NCBI RefSeq assembly: GCF_039566955.1
Contig: NZ_CP154796.1
Coordinates: 2,790,001-2,854,000, forward strand
DNA from: Micromonospora sp. DSM 45708
Lineage (GTDB): Bacteria > Actinomycetota > Actinomycetes > Mycobacteriales > Micromonosporaceae
Direction of reading: 5' to 3'
Length of the DNA: 64,000 nt
Of this stretch, positions 8,732 through 17,114 are shown one piece after another. Position 1 is the stretch's first letter; every line of letters begins with the position of its first letter. The notes beneath the pieces are model-generated. The model was not told where the DNA came from, made no database searches, and saw only the letters and a list, made by a program, of their open reading frames with translations. The position numbers were made by a program, and so were the translations under genes.

Positions 8732-9910
8732 ATGGCGCACCCGGGACGGATCGTGGTGGTCTCCGCGGACATCGGCGCCGGGCACGACCGGGCCGCCGAC
8801 GAGCTGACGGAGCGCCTGCGCGGCCGGGGCTTCCAGGTGGACCGGCTGAACCTCTTCCACCTGCTGCCCGGCCCGGTGCACCGGGCGGTGCGGGAGACCT
8901 ACCGGAGGGTGCTGCACCGGCTTCCCCGGGGCTACCATTTGCTGTTCCGGCTCACCAGCCGGTCACGGGTGTCCGTCCGCGCCATCCGCGTGCTGCTGCG
9001 CCCGTTCCGGGCCCGGATCCGCCGCCGCATCCCGCCGGACACGAGGGCGGTGGTGACCACCTACCCGTTCGCCAACCAGCTTCTCGGGCCGCTGCGGCAC
9101 CGTGGCCGGCTCGGTGTCCCGGTCCTCACCTATGTGACCGATTTCGTGGTGCACCCGACCTGGCTCGCGCCGGGCGTGGACGTGTACTGCACGGTGCGGC
9201 ACGCCGAGCTGCAAGGGGGCGCCGACGTCGACGTCGCGGTGGTCCAGCCGTTGGTCTCCCGCGCGTTCGCCGGCGGTGCCGGCCTCGACCGGCGACGGGC
9301 CCGGCAGCGGTTCGGTCTGCCGCCGGAGGGCGTGCTTGCCCTCGTCGTGGCCGGGTCCTGGGGGGTCGGCGAGGTGGCGGCCACGGTGGCGGAGGTCGGC
9401 GCGACCGGGGCGCGGCCGGTGGTGGTCTGCGGGCGCAACGAGGCGTTGCGCCGGCGAATGAGCGGTCCCGGTCGACACGTGCTGGGCTGGGTGGACGACA
9501 TGCCGGCGCTGATGCGGGCCGTGGACGTGGTGGTGGAGAATGCCGGCGGGCTGACCTGTCAGGAGGCGCTCGCGGCCGGGGTGCCGGTGGTCACCTACCG
9601 TCCCCTTCCGGGGCACGGGCGGGCGAACGCCGATGTCCTGGCCCGGTCCGGCCTCACCCGGTGGGCGGGCACGCCGGAACAGCTCGGCCCGGTGCTCGCG
9701 GCGGTGCTCGGGACCGGCCCGCCGCGGGACACCGCGGGGCCGTGCGCCGGCGCGGCACCCGAGGACCCGGCCGGGCTGGTCGCCGAGGCCGCGCGCCGGG
9801 CGGTCCCGGCCGGTCCGGCCGACCCGGGACGCCGGCCGCTGCTGGACCCGGTCGGCGACGCGGTGGCCGTCGTCGCCGCGCTGCTTCAGTCCACCGGCGG
9901 GCTGCGGTGA
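8732..9910 (+). CDS. MGDG-synthase-like glycosyltransferase (GT28 C-terminal domain)
   Basis: A 392-residue GT-B enzyme. The N-terminal IVVVSADIGAGHDRAADE and the segment up to about residue 170 match the monogalactosyldiacylglycerol-synthase N-terminal domain, and the C-terminal VENAGGLTCQEALAAGVPV is the nucleotide-sugar site of GT28 enzymes. Members move hexose from UDP-sugar to diacylglycerol or related lipids at the membrane surface. The stop codon overlaps the GTG start of the NodB-type deacetylase (GTGA at 9907-9910), so the two are translationally coupled and may act on one glycolipid or wall polymer. The exact sugar and acceptor cannot be read from sequence. Confidence 0.8.
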   Translation: MAHPGRIVVVSADIGAGHDRAADELTERLRGRGFQVDRLNLFHLLPGPVHRAVRETYRRVLHRLPRGYHLLFRLTSRSRVSVRAIRVLLRPFRARIRRRIPPDTRAVVTTYPFANQLLGPLRHRGRLGVPVLTYVTDFVVHPTWLAPGVDVYCTVRHAELQGGADVDVAVVQPLVSRAFAGGAGLDRRRARQRFGLPPEGVLALVVAGSWGVGEVAATVAEVGATGARPVVVCGRNEALRRRMSGPGRHVLGWVDDMPALMRAVDVVVENAGGLTCQEALAAGVPVVTYRPLPGHGRANADVLARSGLTRWAGTPEQLGPVLAAVLGTGPPRDTAGPCAGAAPEDPAGLVAEAARRAVPAGPADPGRRPLLDPVGDAVAVVAALLQSTGGLR

Positions 9911-10626
9911 GGATCGCCGCCCTGGCCGGGGCGGCGGTGGCGTTGCCGGTGGTGCACGCGGCGCCGGCGGTCACCGCGCTGCCGGCGCTCCGCCGGCGTC
10001 TGCTGCCCGGTCTGCACGGCCTCGGGTCGCCCGACCGGGTCGCGCTGACCTTCGACGACGGCCCGGACCCGGAGTCGACGCCCCACTTCCTGGACGTGCT
10101 GGCCGCGCACCACGTCCGGGCCACGTTCTTCGTGCTCGGGGTGATGCTGCGGCGTCGCCCCGACCTGGGTCGCCGGCTCGTCGCGGCCGGCCACGAGGTG
10201 GCCCTGCACGGCTGGGCGCACGACAACCTGCTGCTGCGCGGGCCGGCCGGCACCGTCCGCGACCTGACCCGCGCGTACGACCTGGTGGGGGACGTGACCG
10301 GCCGGCCGCCGGCGTTCCTGCGCCCGCCGTACGGGGTGCTCACCGGCGCGGCCCTGGTCGCCGCCCGGCGCCTGCGCCTGCGGCCGGTGTTGTGGAGCTG
10401 CTGGGGGCGGGACTGGACCGCGTCGGCGACCGGGGACACGGTCCGGCGTCGCGTCCTGGCCGGGTTGCGCGGCGGTGGCACGGTCCTGCTGCACGACTCC
10501 TCCTGCGTCGCCGCGCCGGGCGCGTGGCGGTCCGGGCTCGCCGCGCTGCCCGGACTGCTCGCGGAGTGCCGCCGCCGAGGGTGGCACGTCGGCCCGCTCG
10601 GCGCCCACCGGCTCGTCGCGCGCTGA
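9907..10626 (+). CDS. Polysaccharide deacetylase (NodB domain)
   Basis: A 239-residue protein starting at a GTG that overlaps the upstream stop. All five NodB motifs are visible: TFDDGPDPESTP (catalytic and metal Asp), HGWAHD (metal His pair), RPPYG, the WGRDW region and LLHD. The N-terminus is hydrophobic (about residues 3-30), a signal anchor placing the enzyme outside the cell. The family removes N- or O-acetyl groups from peptidoglycan, chitin-like or exopolysaccharide substrates in a metal-dependent way. Coupling to the upstream glycosyltransferase suggests a common substrate; that is inference. Confidence 0.9.
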   Translation: MRIAALAGAAVALPVVHAAPAVTALPALRRRLLPGLHGLGSPDRVALTFDDGPDPESTPHFLDVLAAHHVRATFFVLGVMLRRRPDLGRRLVAAGHEVALHGWAHDNLLLRGPAGTVRDLTRAYDLVGDVTGRPPAFLRPPYGVLTGAALVAARRLRLRPVLWSCWGRDWTASATGDTVRRRVLAGLRGGGTVLLHDSSCVAAPGAWRSGLAALPGLLAECRRRGWHVGPLGAHRLVAR

Positions 10627-10720
10627 CCGGGGGCGCGGAACCCTAGCGCACGCCACACGCCGCGGGACGTGAATCCCGGAGCCGGCTACCCGTTCGGGTC
10701 GGCGTGGCTAGCGTGCGGGC

Positions 10721-12017
10721 ATGAGGACCTGGGGACCGTACGTGGCGCTGGCCGCCGCCCTGCTCCTGCCGCTGTCGACGCCGGTGACCCCCGCCGTGGC
10801 GGCGACCCGGACCGGCGGGCCGGCCCGCCGGCTGCCGGGCGGGGCGCCGCCCTGCCCGAACGCGCCGGCCCCGGCGACCCGCCCGCCGCAGGCCCCGCCG
10901 CCGCCCGACCCGGCCGCCCGGTCCGTCGGCGGCGCGGCGCTGGACACCGCCGGTCTCGTCGTCCCGGCAGCGGCGACCGCGACGCCGCCGCCGGTGACCG
11001 CGACCTCGTGGCTGGTCGCGGACCTGGACACCGGTGCGGTGCTCGGCGGCTGCGGCCCGCACGAGTACGGCGTCCCGGCCAGCGTGCAGAAGCTGCTGCT
11101 GGCCGCCACCATGCTGCCCCGGCTGGACCCGGACCGGGGAGGTCACCATGACCGCCGGCGACCTGGCGATCGAGCCGGGCAGCTCGGCGGTCGGCTTGGC
11201 CAAGGGCGGGCACTACCGGATCGAGACGATCTGGCTGGGCCTGCTGCTGAAGTCGGGCAACGAGGCGGCCAACGCGCTGGCCCGGCTCGGGGGTGGCCCG
11301 GACGGGCTGGCCGGCGGTGTCCGCGCGATGAACGACGAGGCGTATCGGCTCGGCGCCCGGCAGACGCACGCGGTCACGCCGTCCGGGCTGGACGGCCCGG
11401 GGCAGTTCACCAGCGCGTACGACCTGGCGTTGATCGCCCGGGCGTGCTTCCGCGAGCCGGCCTTCCGGCGCTACACCGCCACCCGCACCGCGCAGGTGCC
11501 CGCCCAACTGGCGTTGCCCGAGAAGGCGTTCCAGATCCAGAACGACAACATGCTGCTGGATCACTATCCGGGCGCGCTCGGCGGCAAGACCGGCTTCACC
11601 GATCTGGCCCGGCACACGTACGTCGGCGCGGCCGAGCGCGGCGGGCACCGGCTGGTGGTGACGCTGCTCGGCGCGGAGATCCCCACCCAGCGTGGCTGGC
11701 AGCAGGGCGCGGCGCTGCTGGACTGGGGGTTCGGGTTGCCCCGGGGCGCGGCGGTCGGCCGCCTGGTGGAGCCGGGCGAGCTGGACCGCTCGCCGACGCC
11801 CGCCGCCGGGGCCGCGTCGGCGTTGGCCGGGCACGCCGGCCTGGGCGGCGCGGCGCGGCCCGGCGCGGGGTCGGACGTCGGCCTGCCGCTGGCGGTGGGC
11901 GCGGTGGTGGTGGCCGGGGGAGCGGTGCTGCTGGCCCGTCGCCGCCGGCACGCGGCGGCGGTGGCACTGTCGGCCGTGCGCGGGCTGGGCGAGCCGGAAA
12001 TTCCGGAAGGCGACTGA
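10721..12017 (+). pseudogene. D-Ala-D-Ala carboxypeptidase paralog 2, frameshifted in a G-run
   Basis: This is a close relative of the gene at 7403-8680 with the same plan: signal peptide, SVQK motif, SGN, KTG and a C-terminal helix with RRRRH tail. The first frame is intact from the ATG at 10721 through LPRLDPD (about 11135). Homology then continues in the next frame from GEVTMTAGD to the stop at 12017. Removing one G from the GGGG run at 11136-11139 restores LDPDREVTMTAGD, which aligns without gaps to LDPRQVAVATRAD of paralog 1. Either the gene is recently broken between SxxK and SxN, or the assembly has one G too many. TAGCGT at 10709-10714 lies 6 nt before the ATG, a leaderless-type promoter. 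Confidence 0.85.
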
Positions 12018-12030
12018 AAAGTCCGGACTG

Positions 12031-13056
12031 TCAGGTCCCGGCGGGGGCCGCGGTGCTGTCCCGCACCACGAGTTCGGTGGCCAGCTCGATCCGGGGCGAC
12101 TCGATCTCCTCACCCTGGGCCAGGCGCAGCACGGTGCGGGCCGCCAGGCGGCCCATCTCCACCAGCGGCTGGCGCACGGTGGTCAGCGGCGGCGAGGCCC
12201 ACCGCGCCTCCGGCAGGTCGTCGAAGCCGACCACGGAGACGTCGTCGGCGACCCGCAGGCCGCGTCGTCGTACCGCCTCGTAGACCCCGAAGGCCATCTG
12301 GTCGCTGGCCGCGAAGATCGCGGTGGGCGGGTCGTCGAGGTCGAGCAGCGCGCCGCCGGCCGTGTAGCCGGAGGCGTGGTAGAAGTCGCCGGGGTGCACC
12401 AGCCGGTCGTCGGCCGGCACGCCGGCGGCGGCCAGCGCGGCCCGGTAGCCGTCCAGCCGGGCCCGGCTGCACAGCAGGTGCGGCGGGCCGGCGACGAACC
12501 CGATCCGCCGGTGGCCCAGGGTCAGCAGGTGCTCGGTGGCGGACAGGCCGCCGGTCCAGTTGGTGGCGCCGATCGCCGGCACGTCCGTCCCGGCCACGCC
12601 GGCGTCCGGGTCGACCACCACCACCGGCACGTTGAGCCGGCGCAGTTGCGCGTGCACCGCCGGGCTCAGGTGCGAGGTCACCACGATCACGCCGTCGGAG
12701 GCGCGGGCGCGCAGATTGTGCAGCCACTGCCGGGTGGAGCTGGACTCGCGGTGCACGGCCGAGACGACGACGCCCACCCCGGCGGCGTGGCCGACGTCCT
12801 CCACCCCGCGGATGATCTCCACGGCCCAGGGGCTGTCCAGGTCGTTGAAGACCAGGTCGACCAGGTCCGCCCGGCGCACCGTGCGGCTGTTGCGTCGCCG
12901 GTAGCCGTGGTGGCGCAGCAGTTCCTCGACCCGCTCCCGGGTGTCCGGCGCGACGTCGGAACGCCCGTTGAGCACCCGCGACACGGTCGGCACGGAGACG
13001 CCGGCCTCCCGTGCGATCGCGGTGATGGTCACCCTGCGCTCGTCGTCCGCGCTCAC
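12031..13056 (-). CDS. LacI-family transcriptional regulator
   Basis: A 341-residue repressor. The N-terminal helix-turn-helix and hinge are evident (ITAIAREAGVSVPTVSRVLN, residues about 10-30), followed by a periplasmic-binding-protein-like sugar domain (VIVVTSHLSPAV, IGFVAGPP, AIFAASDQMAFGVYEA). Such proteins release DNA when a sugar binds. It is divergent from the acetylxylan esterase gene, whose promoter carries a palindromic site, so it probably represses that gene and itself in response to a plant-polysaccharide sugar. The target is inferred from position. Confidence 0.92.
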   Translation of the reverse strand: MSADDERRVTITAIAREAGVSVPTVSRVLNGRSDVAPDTRERVEELLRHHGYRRRNSRTVRRADLVDLVFNDLDSPWAVEIIRGVEDVGHAAGVGVVVSAVHRESSSTRQWLHNLRARASDGVIVVTSHLSPAVHAQLRRLNVPVVVVDPDAGVAGTDVPAIGATNWTGGLSATEHLLTLGHRRIGFVAGPPHLLCSRARLDGYRAALAAAGVPADDRLVHPGDFYHASGYTAGGALLDLDDPPTAIFAASDQMAFGVYEAVRRRGLRVADDVSVVGFDDLPEARWASPPLTTVRQPLVEMGRLAARTVLRLAQGEEIESPRIELATELVVRDSTAAPAGT

Positions 13057-13133
13057 CCGTGTTCCCTTCGCCGGCTGCCGGACCGACCGGAAAACCGTTC
13101 CGCCCCACGCACATCTTGCCGTACGTCGAGGGC

Positions 13134-13193
13134 TTGACGACAGATCGACCCGGTCCTAGCGTTCGGTCAAGTTGCGGAAACCTTCCGGAAACG
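13134..13193 (+). promoter_or_regulatory. Promoter and likely LacI operator for the esterase gene
   Basis: TTGACG (13134-13139), a 17-bp spacer and TAGCGT (13157-13162) form a near-consensus promoter pointing to the esterase. Just downstream, at about 13174-13193, are overlapping palindromes: GGAA-ACC-TTCC (13176-13186) and TTCCGGAA (13183-13190). Placed at the transcription start, they are a natural operator for the divergent LacI protein. Confidence 0.6.
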
Positions 13194-13247
13194 CGTCGGC
13201 GACCGTGCCACGACGCGCCGCCGCCGACCCGACGAGGAAACCCAGGC

Positions 13248-14213
13248 GTGTTCACCGACCTGACCGAGGCCGAGCTCCGCCAGCACCGCAGCGACCTGCG
13301 CGAACCGCCCGACTTCGACGCCTTCTGGGCCGAGACGCTGGCCGAGGCCCGCTCCTGCGGCGACCCGACGAGCGTGACGCCGGTGCCCACCCCGCTGGCG
13401 GCGGTGGACGTCTTCGACGTGACGTTCCCCGGGTTCGCCGGGCAGCCGGTCCGGGCCTGGCTGCGGGTGCCCCGCGGCGCGTCCACGCCGCTGCCGACCG
13501 TCGTGCAGTACGTCGGCTACGGCGGCGGACGCGGCCACCCGCTGGAGAACCTGCTCTGGTCCGCCGCCGGCTTCGCCCACCTCCAGATGGACACCCGCGG
13601 CCAGGGCTCGGGGTGGAGCCGCGGCGACACGCCGGACGTCGCGGCGGCCGGCCCGCAGGCGCCCGGCATGGCCACCCGGGGCGTGGAGGAGCCACGCCGC
13701 TACTACTACCGGCGCTTCCTCACCGACGCGGTCCGGGCCGTCGACGCGGCCCGCGAGCTGCCGGCCGTCGACCCGGACCGGATCGCCGTGCTGGGCCACA
13801 GCCAGGGCGGGGCCGCCGCGCTGGCCGCCGCCGCGCTGGCGTCGGGGGTGCGCGCGGCGGTGGCGCACGTGCCGTTCCTCTGCGACATCCCCCGCGCCGT
13901 GACGCTCACCGACTCGCCGCCGTTCCGCGAGATCCGGGACTACCTGGCCGTGCACCGCGACCGGGAGGACCAGGTGTTCCACACGCTCGGCTACGTCGAC
14001 GGCGTCGCGTTCGCCCGACGCGCCGACGTGCCGGCCCGCTTCTCCGTCGCGCTGATGGACGAGATCGTCCCGCCCTCGACGGTCTACGCCGCCTACCACG
14101 ACTACCGGGGGGAGAAGGAGTTGACGGTGTGGCGCTTCAACGGCCACGAGGCGGGCGGCATCGACGACGACGCCGCCGCGGTCGACTTCCTCCGCGCGAC
14201 GCTGGGCGGCTGA
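13248..14213 (+). CDS. Acetylxylan esterase (AXE1 / cephalosporin-C deacetylase family)
   Basis: A 321-residue alpha/beta hydrolase of the length usual for carbohydrate esterase family 7. The opening VFTDLTEAELRQHR and PPDFDAFWAETL are typical. The triad can be placed as Ser185 in LGHSQGG, Asp271 in LMDEIVPP and His300 in NGHEAGG; the oxyanion region is YVGYGGG. The enzyme removes acetyl groups from xylo-oligosaccharides in the cytosol, since no signal peptide is seen. The GTG at 13248 follows GAGG at a suitable distance. Control by the divergent LacI gene is likely. Confidence 0.88.
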   Translation: MFTDLTEAELRQHRSDLREPPDFDAFWAETLAEARSCGDPTSVTPVPTPLAAVDVFDVTFPGFAGQPVRAWLRVPRGASTPLPTVVQYVGYGGGRGHPLENLLWSAAGFAHLQMDTRGQGSGWSRGDTPDVAAAGPQAPGMATRGVEEPRRYYYRRFLTDAVRAVDAARELPAVDPDRIAVLGHSQGGAAALAAAALASGVRAAVAHVPFLCDIPRAVTLTDSPPFREIRDYLAVHRDREDQVFHTLGYVDGVAFARRADVPARFSVALMDEIVPPSTVYAAYHDYRGEKELTVWRFNGHEAGGIDDDAAAVDFLRATLGG

Positions 14214-14270
14214 CCGCCGGTCCCGGCGATGCCGGCCCGGCGGCCGGGCCCGGCTGGTAGACACGGCAGC

Positions 14271-15077
14271 GTGCGCAGACGTACGACGGTGGTCCTGGTC
14301 GTGGTGGTCGCGGCCCTCGCGGCCGGCTGCCAGCGACCCGCGCCGCGCCCGACGCCGTCGGCCACCCCGACCGGCCCCCGCGCCCCGGCCGACATCGTCG
14401 ACCTGGCCACCGTCGACGCGGGCGTGCGCACCGACATCCGGTACGCCTCCGCGCACAACTTCGTCGGCCGGCCGATCGACGGCTACCCCGAGCCGCTCTG
14501 CCTGCTCACCCGCCGGGCCGCGGAGGCGCTGCACCGGGTGCAGGCCGCCGCGCTCGCCCGTGGCCGAAGCCTCAAGGTGTACGACTGCTACCGCCCGCAG
14601 CGGGCCGTGAACGAGTTCGTCGCCTGGGCGAAGCGCCCGCAGGAGCAGGAGATGAAGGCGGAGTTCTACCCCGAGGTGCCGAAGGACCGGCTCTTCGCCG
14701 ACGGCTACCTGGGCGCGCCCACCGCGCACAGCCGGGGCAGCACGCTCGACCTGACGCTGGTCCCGGTGCCCACCCCCGCCCAGCCCGGCTATACGCCGGG
14801 CCAGCCGCTGCTGTCCTGCGTCGCGCCCGCCGGCCGCCGCTTCGCCGACGACTCGGTCGACATGGGCACCGGGTTCGACTGCTTCGACCCGCTTGCCCAC
14901 ACCGCCGCCCCGGGGCTCACCGACACCGCCCGCCGGAACCGGGCGTTGCTGAAGGAGTTGATGACGGCGCAGGGCTTCGAGAACTACCCGCGCGAGTGGT
15001 GGCACTACCGGTACGTGGACGAGCCGTACCCGGACACCTGGTTCGACTTCCCGGTGGCCCGCTCCGTGCTGCGGTAA
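14271..15077 (+). CDS. D-alanyl-D-alanine dipeptidase, VanX-like lipoprotein
   Basis: A 268-residue exported M15-family zinc dipeptidase. Residues 1-22 form a lipoprotein signal with lipobox LAAGC, so it should be tethered to the membrane outer face. Zinc and catalytic motifs are present: HSRGSTLDL (SxHxxGxxxD-like) and YPREWWHYRY (Glu base and last His ligand). VanX proper is cytosolic and confers vancomycin resistance; this exported form, with no vanH or vanA nearby, more likely recycles cell-wall D-Ala-D-Ala. The GTG start at 14271 gives the cleanest signal peptide. Confidence 0.85.
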   Translation: MRRRTTVVLVVVVAALAAGCQRPAPRPTPSATPTGPRAPADIVDLATVDAGVRTDIRYASAHNFVGRPIDGYPEPLCLLTRRAAEALHRVQAAALARGRSLKVYDCYRPQRAVNEFVAWAKRPQEQEMKAEFYPEVPKDRLFADGYLGAPTAHSRGSTLDLTLVPVPTPAQPGYTPGQPLLSCVAPAGRRFADDSVDMGTGFDCFDPLAHTAAPGLTDTARRNRALLKELMTAQGFENYPREWWHYRYVDEPYPDTWFDFPVARSVLR

Positions 15078-15145
15078 TCCGGTTTGCCTCATGATCCACG
15101 GCGGTTAGGCTCAGGGGGACCGACGCCGCCCCGGAAGGACGTCCC

Positions 15146-15652
15146 GTGACCACCGAACGGATCGGCCCGCCGCTGCGGGCCGGCGAGCGGGAGACGCTGC
15201 GCGCGTTCCTCGACTTCCACCGCGCCACGCTGGCCCTCAAGTGCGAGGGGCTGACCGACGAGCAGCTGCGCCGGCGGTCCTCGCCGCCGTCCACGCTGTC
15301 CCTGCTCGGTCTGGTCCGGCACATGGCCGAGGTGGAACGCACCTGGTTCCGCCGGGTCATCGCGGCCGAGGACATCCCACTGGTCTGGTCGGACACCGGC
15401 GACTTCCAGGTCGCGTACGACGCGCGCGACGCGGACCGCGCGGAGGCGTTCGAGGCGTGGCAGCGGGAGGTCGCGCACGCCCGGCGGATCGAGCTCGCGG
15501 CCGAGTCGCTCGACGTGACCGGCCACCAGGCCCGCTGGGGCGAGGACGTCTCGCTGCGCCTGGTGATGCTGCACATGATCCACGAGTACGCCCGGCACAA
15601 CGGCCACGCCGACCTGCTCCGGGAGGCCGTCGACGGCACCGTCGGCGTGTAA
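15146..15652 (+). CDS. DinB / DUF664 family protein
   Basis: A 168-residue cytosolic protein with the four-helix-bundle pattern of DinB-like, DUF664 proteins: LRAFLDFHRATLALKCEGL, then SLLGLVRHMAEVERTWFRR with a metal-type His, and later MLHMIHEYARHNGHADLL with the other histidines. In actinobacteria the superfamily includes mycothiol-dependent transferases, but this one's substrate is unknown. The start is a GTG after GGAAGGAC. It ends just before a GC-rich repeat element. Confidence 0.85.
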   Translation: MTTERIGPPLRAGERETLRAFLDFHRATLALKCEGLTDEQLRRRSSPPSTLSLLGLVRHMAEVERTWFRRVIAAEDIPLVWSDTGDFQVAYDARDADRAEAFEAWQREVAHARRIELAAESLDVTGHQARWGEDVSLRLVMLHMIHEYARHNGHADLLREAVDGTVGV

Positions 15653-15653
15653 G

Positions 15654-15705
15654 GCGGGGCCCCTGTCAACGCCTCCGGTAGGGGTGGGGCCCCCGCTTGA
15701 CACCT
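15654..15705. repeat. Short GC-rich intergenic repeat element with internal duplication
   Basis: Two imperfect direct copies, each GGGGCCCC-like followed by a TGTCAA/TTGACA half and an ACGCCT/ACACCT end, flank the motif CCTCCGGTAGGGG. TGTCAA at 15664-15669 and TTGACA at 15697-15702 are inverted. I recall similar GGGGCCCC-containing elements scattered between Micromonospora genes; that memory is unchecked. It lies between convergent genes and may act as a terminator. Confidence 0.45.
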
Positions 15706-15722
15706 CGGCCACGGCGCTCCGG

Positions 15723-16496
15723 TCAGCGCCCGCGCAGCGGCAGCCAGGTCAGCACGTCGGCGATCCGGGCGTCCCAGTACGCCCAGTCGTGGTCGCCGGG
15801 ACCGAAGTCGACGGTGACCGGCAGCCCGCGCCGCCGGGCGGTGTCGACGAACCGGACGTTGTCCTCGTACAGGAAGTCCTCGGTGCCGCAGGCGACGTAG
15901 AGCGCGGGCAGGTCGTCGCCGGCCCGCTCCAGCAGCGCCACCGTGTCGTCCCCGTCCGGCGCCGGGCCGTCGCCCCAGACGGTGTGCCACACCGGCGGGT
16001 CGAGCGGGCTGGTCGGGTGGTTGCGCCGGCGCACCACGTCGAGCGCGCCGGAGAGGCTGGCCGCCGCCGCGAACCGGTCCGGGTGGCGCAGCGCCCACTT
16101 CACGGCGCCGTAGCCGCCCATCGACAGGCCGGCCACGAACGTGTCCTCCCGGCGGGGCGAGAGACGGAAGAACGACCGGCACACCTCGGGCAGCTCCTCG
16201 CTGAGGAACGACCAGTACCGGTTGCCGTGCGCCTCGTCGCAGTAGAAGCTGCGCTGCGCCTGCGGCATCACCACGGCCAGCCCCAGCGGGGCGGCGTACC
16301 GTTCGATCGACGATCGCCGGGTCCACGCCGTGTCGTCGTCGCTCAGGCCGTGCAGCAGGTACAGCACCGGCGGATCACCGTCGCCGGCCGCGCCGGCCAT
16401 GCCGATCCCGGCCGCGCCCCGGTCGGGCAGCAGCACCGTCATCGAGGTGCCCATGCCGAGCGTCTCGGAGAAGAAGTCACACCGTATCCGCGCCAT
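15723..16496 (-). CDS. Esterase, alpha/beta hydrolase (EstA / esterase D type)
   Basis: A 257-residue hydrolase with nucleophile elbow GLSMGGYGAVKWALRHPDRF, the oxyanion-type LYLLHGLSDDDTAW, and a late catalytic His in DFGPGDHDWAYWD; the acid is probably the Asp in the CGTEDFLYE region. It resembles tributyrin-esterase/S-formylglutathione-hydrolase relatives acting on short acyl esters. No signal peptide is present. The -10-like TACGCT (complement of 16505-16510) is 8 nt before the ATG, suggesting a leaderless message. It stands alone in its orientation. Confidence 0.82.
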   Translation of the reverse strand: MARIRCDFFSETLGMGTSMTVLLPDRGAAGIGMAGAAGDGDPPVLYLLHGLSDDDTAWTRRSSIERYAAPLGLAVVMPQAQRSFYCDEAHGNRYWSFLSEELPEVCRSFFRLSPRREDTFVAGLSMGGYGAVKWALRHPDRFAAAASLSGALDVVRRRNHPTSPLDPPVWHTVWGDGPAPDGDDTVALLERAGDDLPALYVACGTEDFLYEDNVRFVDTARRRGLPVTVDFGPGDHDWAYWDARIADVLTWLPLRGR

Positions 16497-16649
16497 GAGC
16501 CGGCAGCGTACCGGTGGCCCGATGGGGGGCGGATTGACCGTTCCTATTGCCGCGGGCCCTCCACGCGGGACAGGATGGGCATGCGTGCCGGAAACGTGTT
16601 CGTAACCTGCGCGTTGCTGGTCTCTGTCACGAGGAAGTGGGAGTCAGTC

Positions 16650-17042
16650 ATGAGCGACGTCTCGGCGGCACTGGGTGTGCGCCTCTACCCGGACCTGGTC
16701 GAGCCCGGCGGTCTGGCTCCCGCGCTCGCGCAGACCGCGACCGCCCACCAGCTCGACGTCGGGCGGGTCAGCGCTCCCGAGCAGGGCCGCAGCCGGTTCA
16801 CCTGCGCCGAGCTGACCTCCGACCGGGGCGTGGTCTGCGTCAGCCTCGGCGCCCAGGCCCGCTACTTCATGATCGACCTGCGGGTCGACGGCGAGGTGCA
16901 GGCCCGGGGAGACGCCACCGACCTGCTCCAGGTCGCCCAGGTCGCCGCCGCCTGGCGGTCCGGCACCACGCTCGCCGAACTCACCGCCCGTTTCCCCTTC
17001 ATGGAGGAGATGAGGCGCCACCCGGTGGCCCAGGCCGGCTAG
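16650..17042 (+). CDS. Hypothetical protein, possibly DUF6193-like
   Basis: A 130-residue soluble acidic protein: MSDVSAALGVRLYPDL, a central beta segment (GVVCVSLGAQARYFMIDLRV) and a C-terminal WRSGTTLAELTARFPFMEE. The closing motif resembles DUF6193 proteins of actinomycetes, whose function is unknown; this match is from memory. GAGGAAGTGGGAG precedes the ATG. It is followed by a hairpin terminator and appears monocistronic. Confidence 0.6.
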   Translation: MSDVSAALGVRLYPDLVEPGGLAPALAQTATAHQLDVGRVSAPEQGRSRFTCAELTSDRGVVCVSLGAQARYFMIDLRVDGEVQARGDATDLLQVAQVAAAWRSGTTLAELTARFPFMEEMRRHPVAQAG

Positions 17043-17061
17043 GGAGGCGACGCCGACGACC

Positions 17062-17087
17062 GGTGTGGTCGTCCGGGCGACCACACC
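17062..17087. terminator. Bidirectional hairpin terminator
   Basis: A perfect 10-bp stem (17062-17071 with 17078-17087) and a 6-nt loop lie between two convergent genes ending at 17042 and 17115, so it can serve both. Confidence 0.65.
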
Positions 17088-17114
17088 CGCGCACCCGAAC
17101 CGGCCAGGTCCGCG

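Noticed and set aside
8518..9906. Extension of the deacetylase upstream of 9907
   Set aside because: It overlaps the well-supported glycosyltransferase in another frame, and the NodB domain begins soon after the coupled GTG.
14271..15077. Vancomycin-resistance cluster
   Set aside because: Only a VanX-like lipoprotein is present; no vanH, vanA or VanRS-type genes adjoin it, and the protein is exported.
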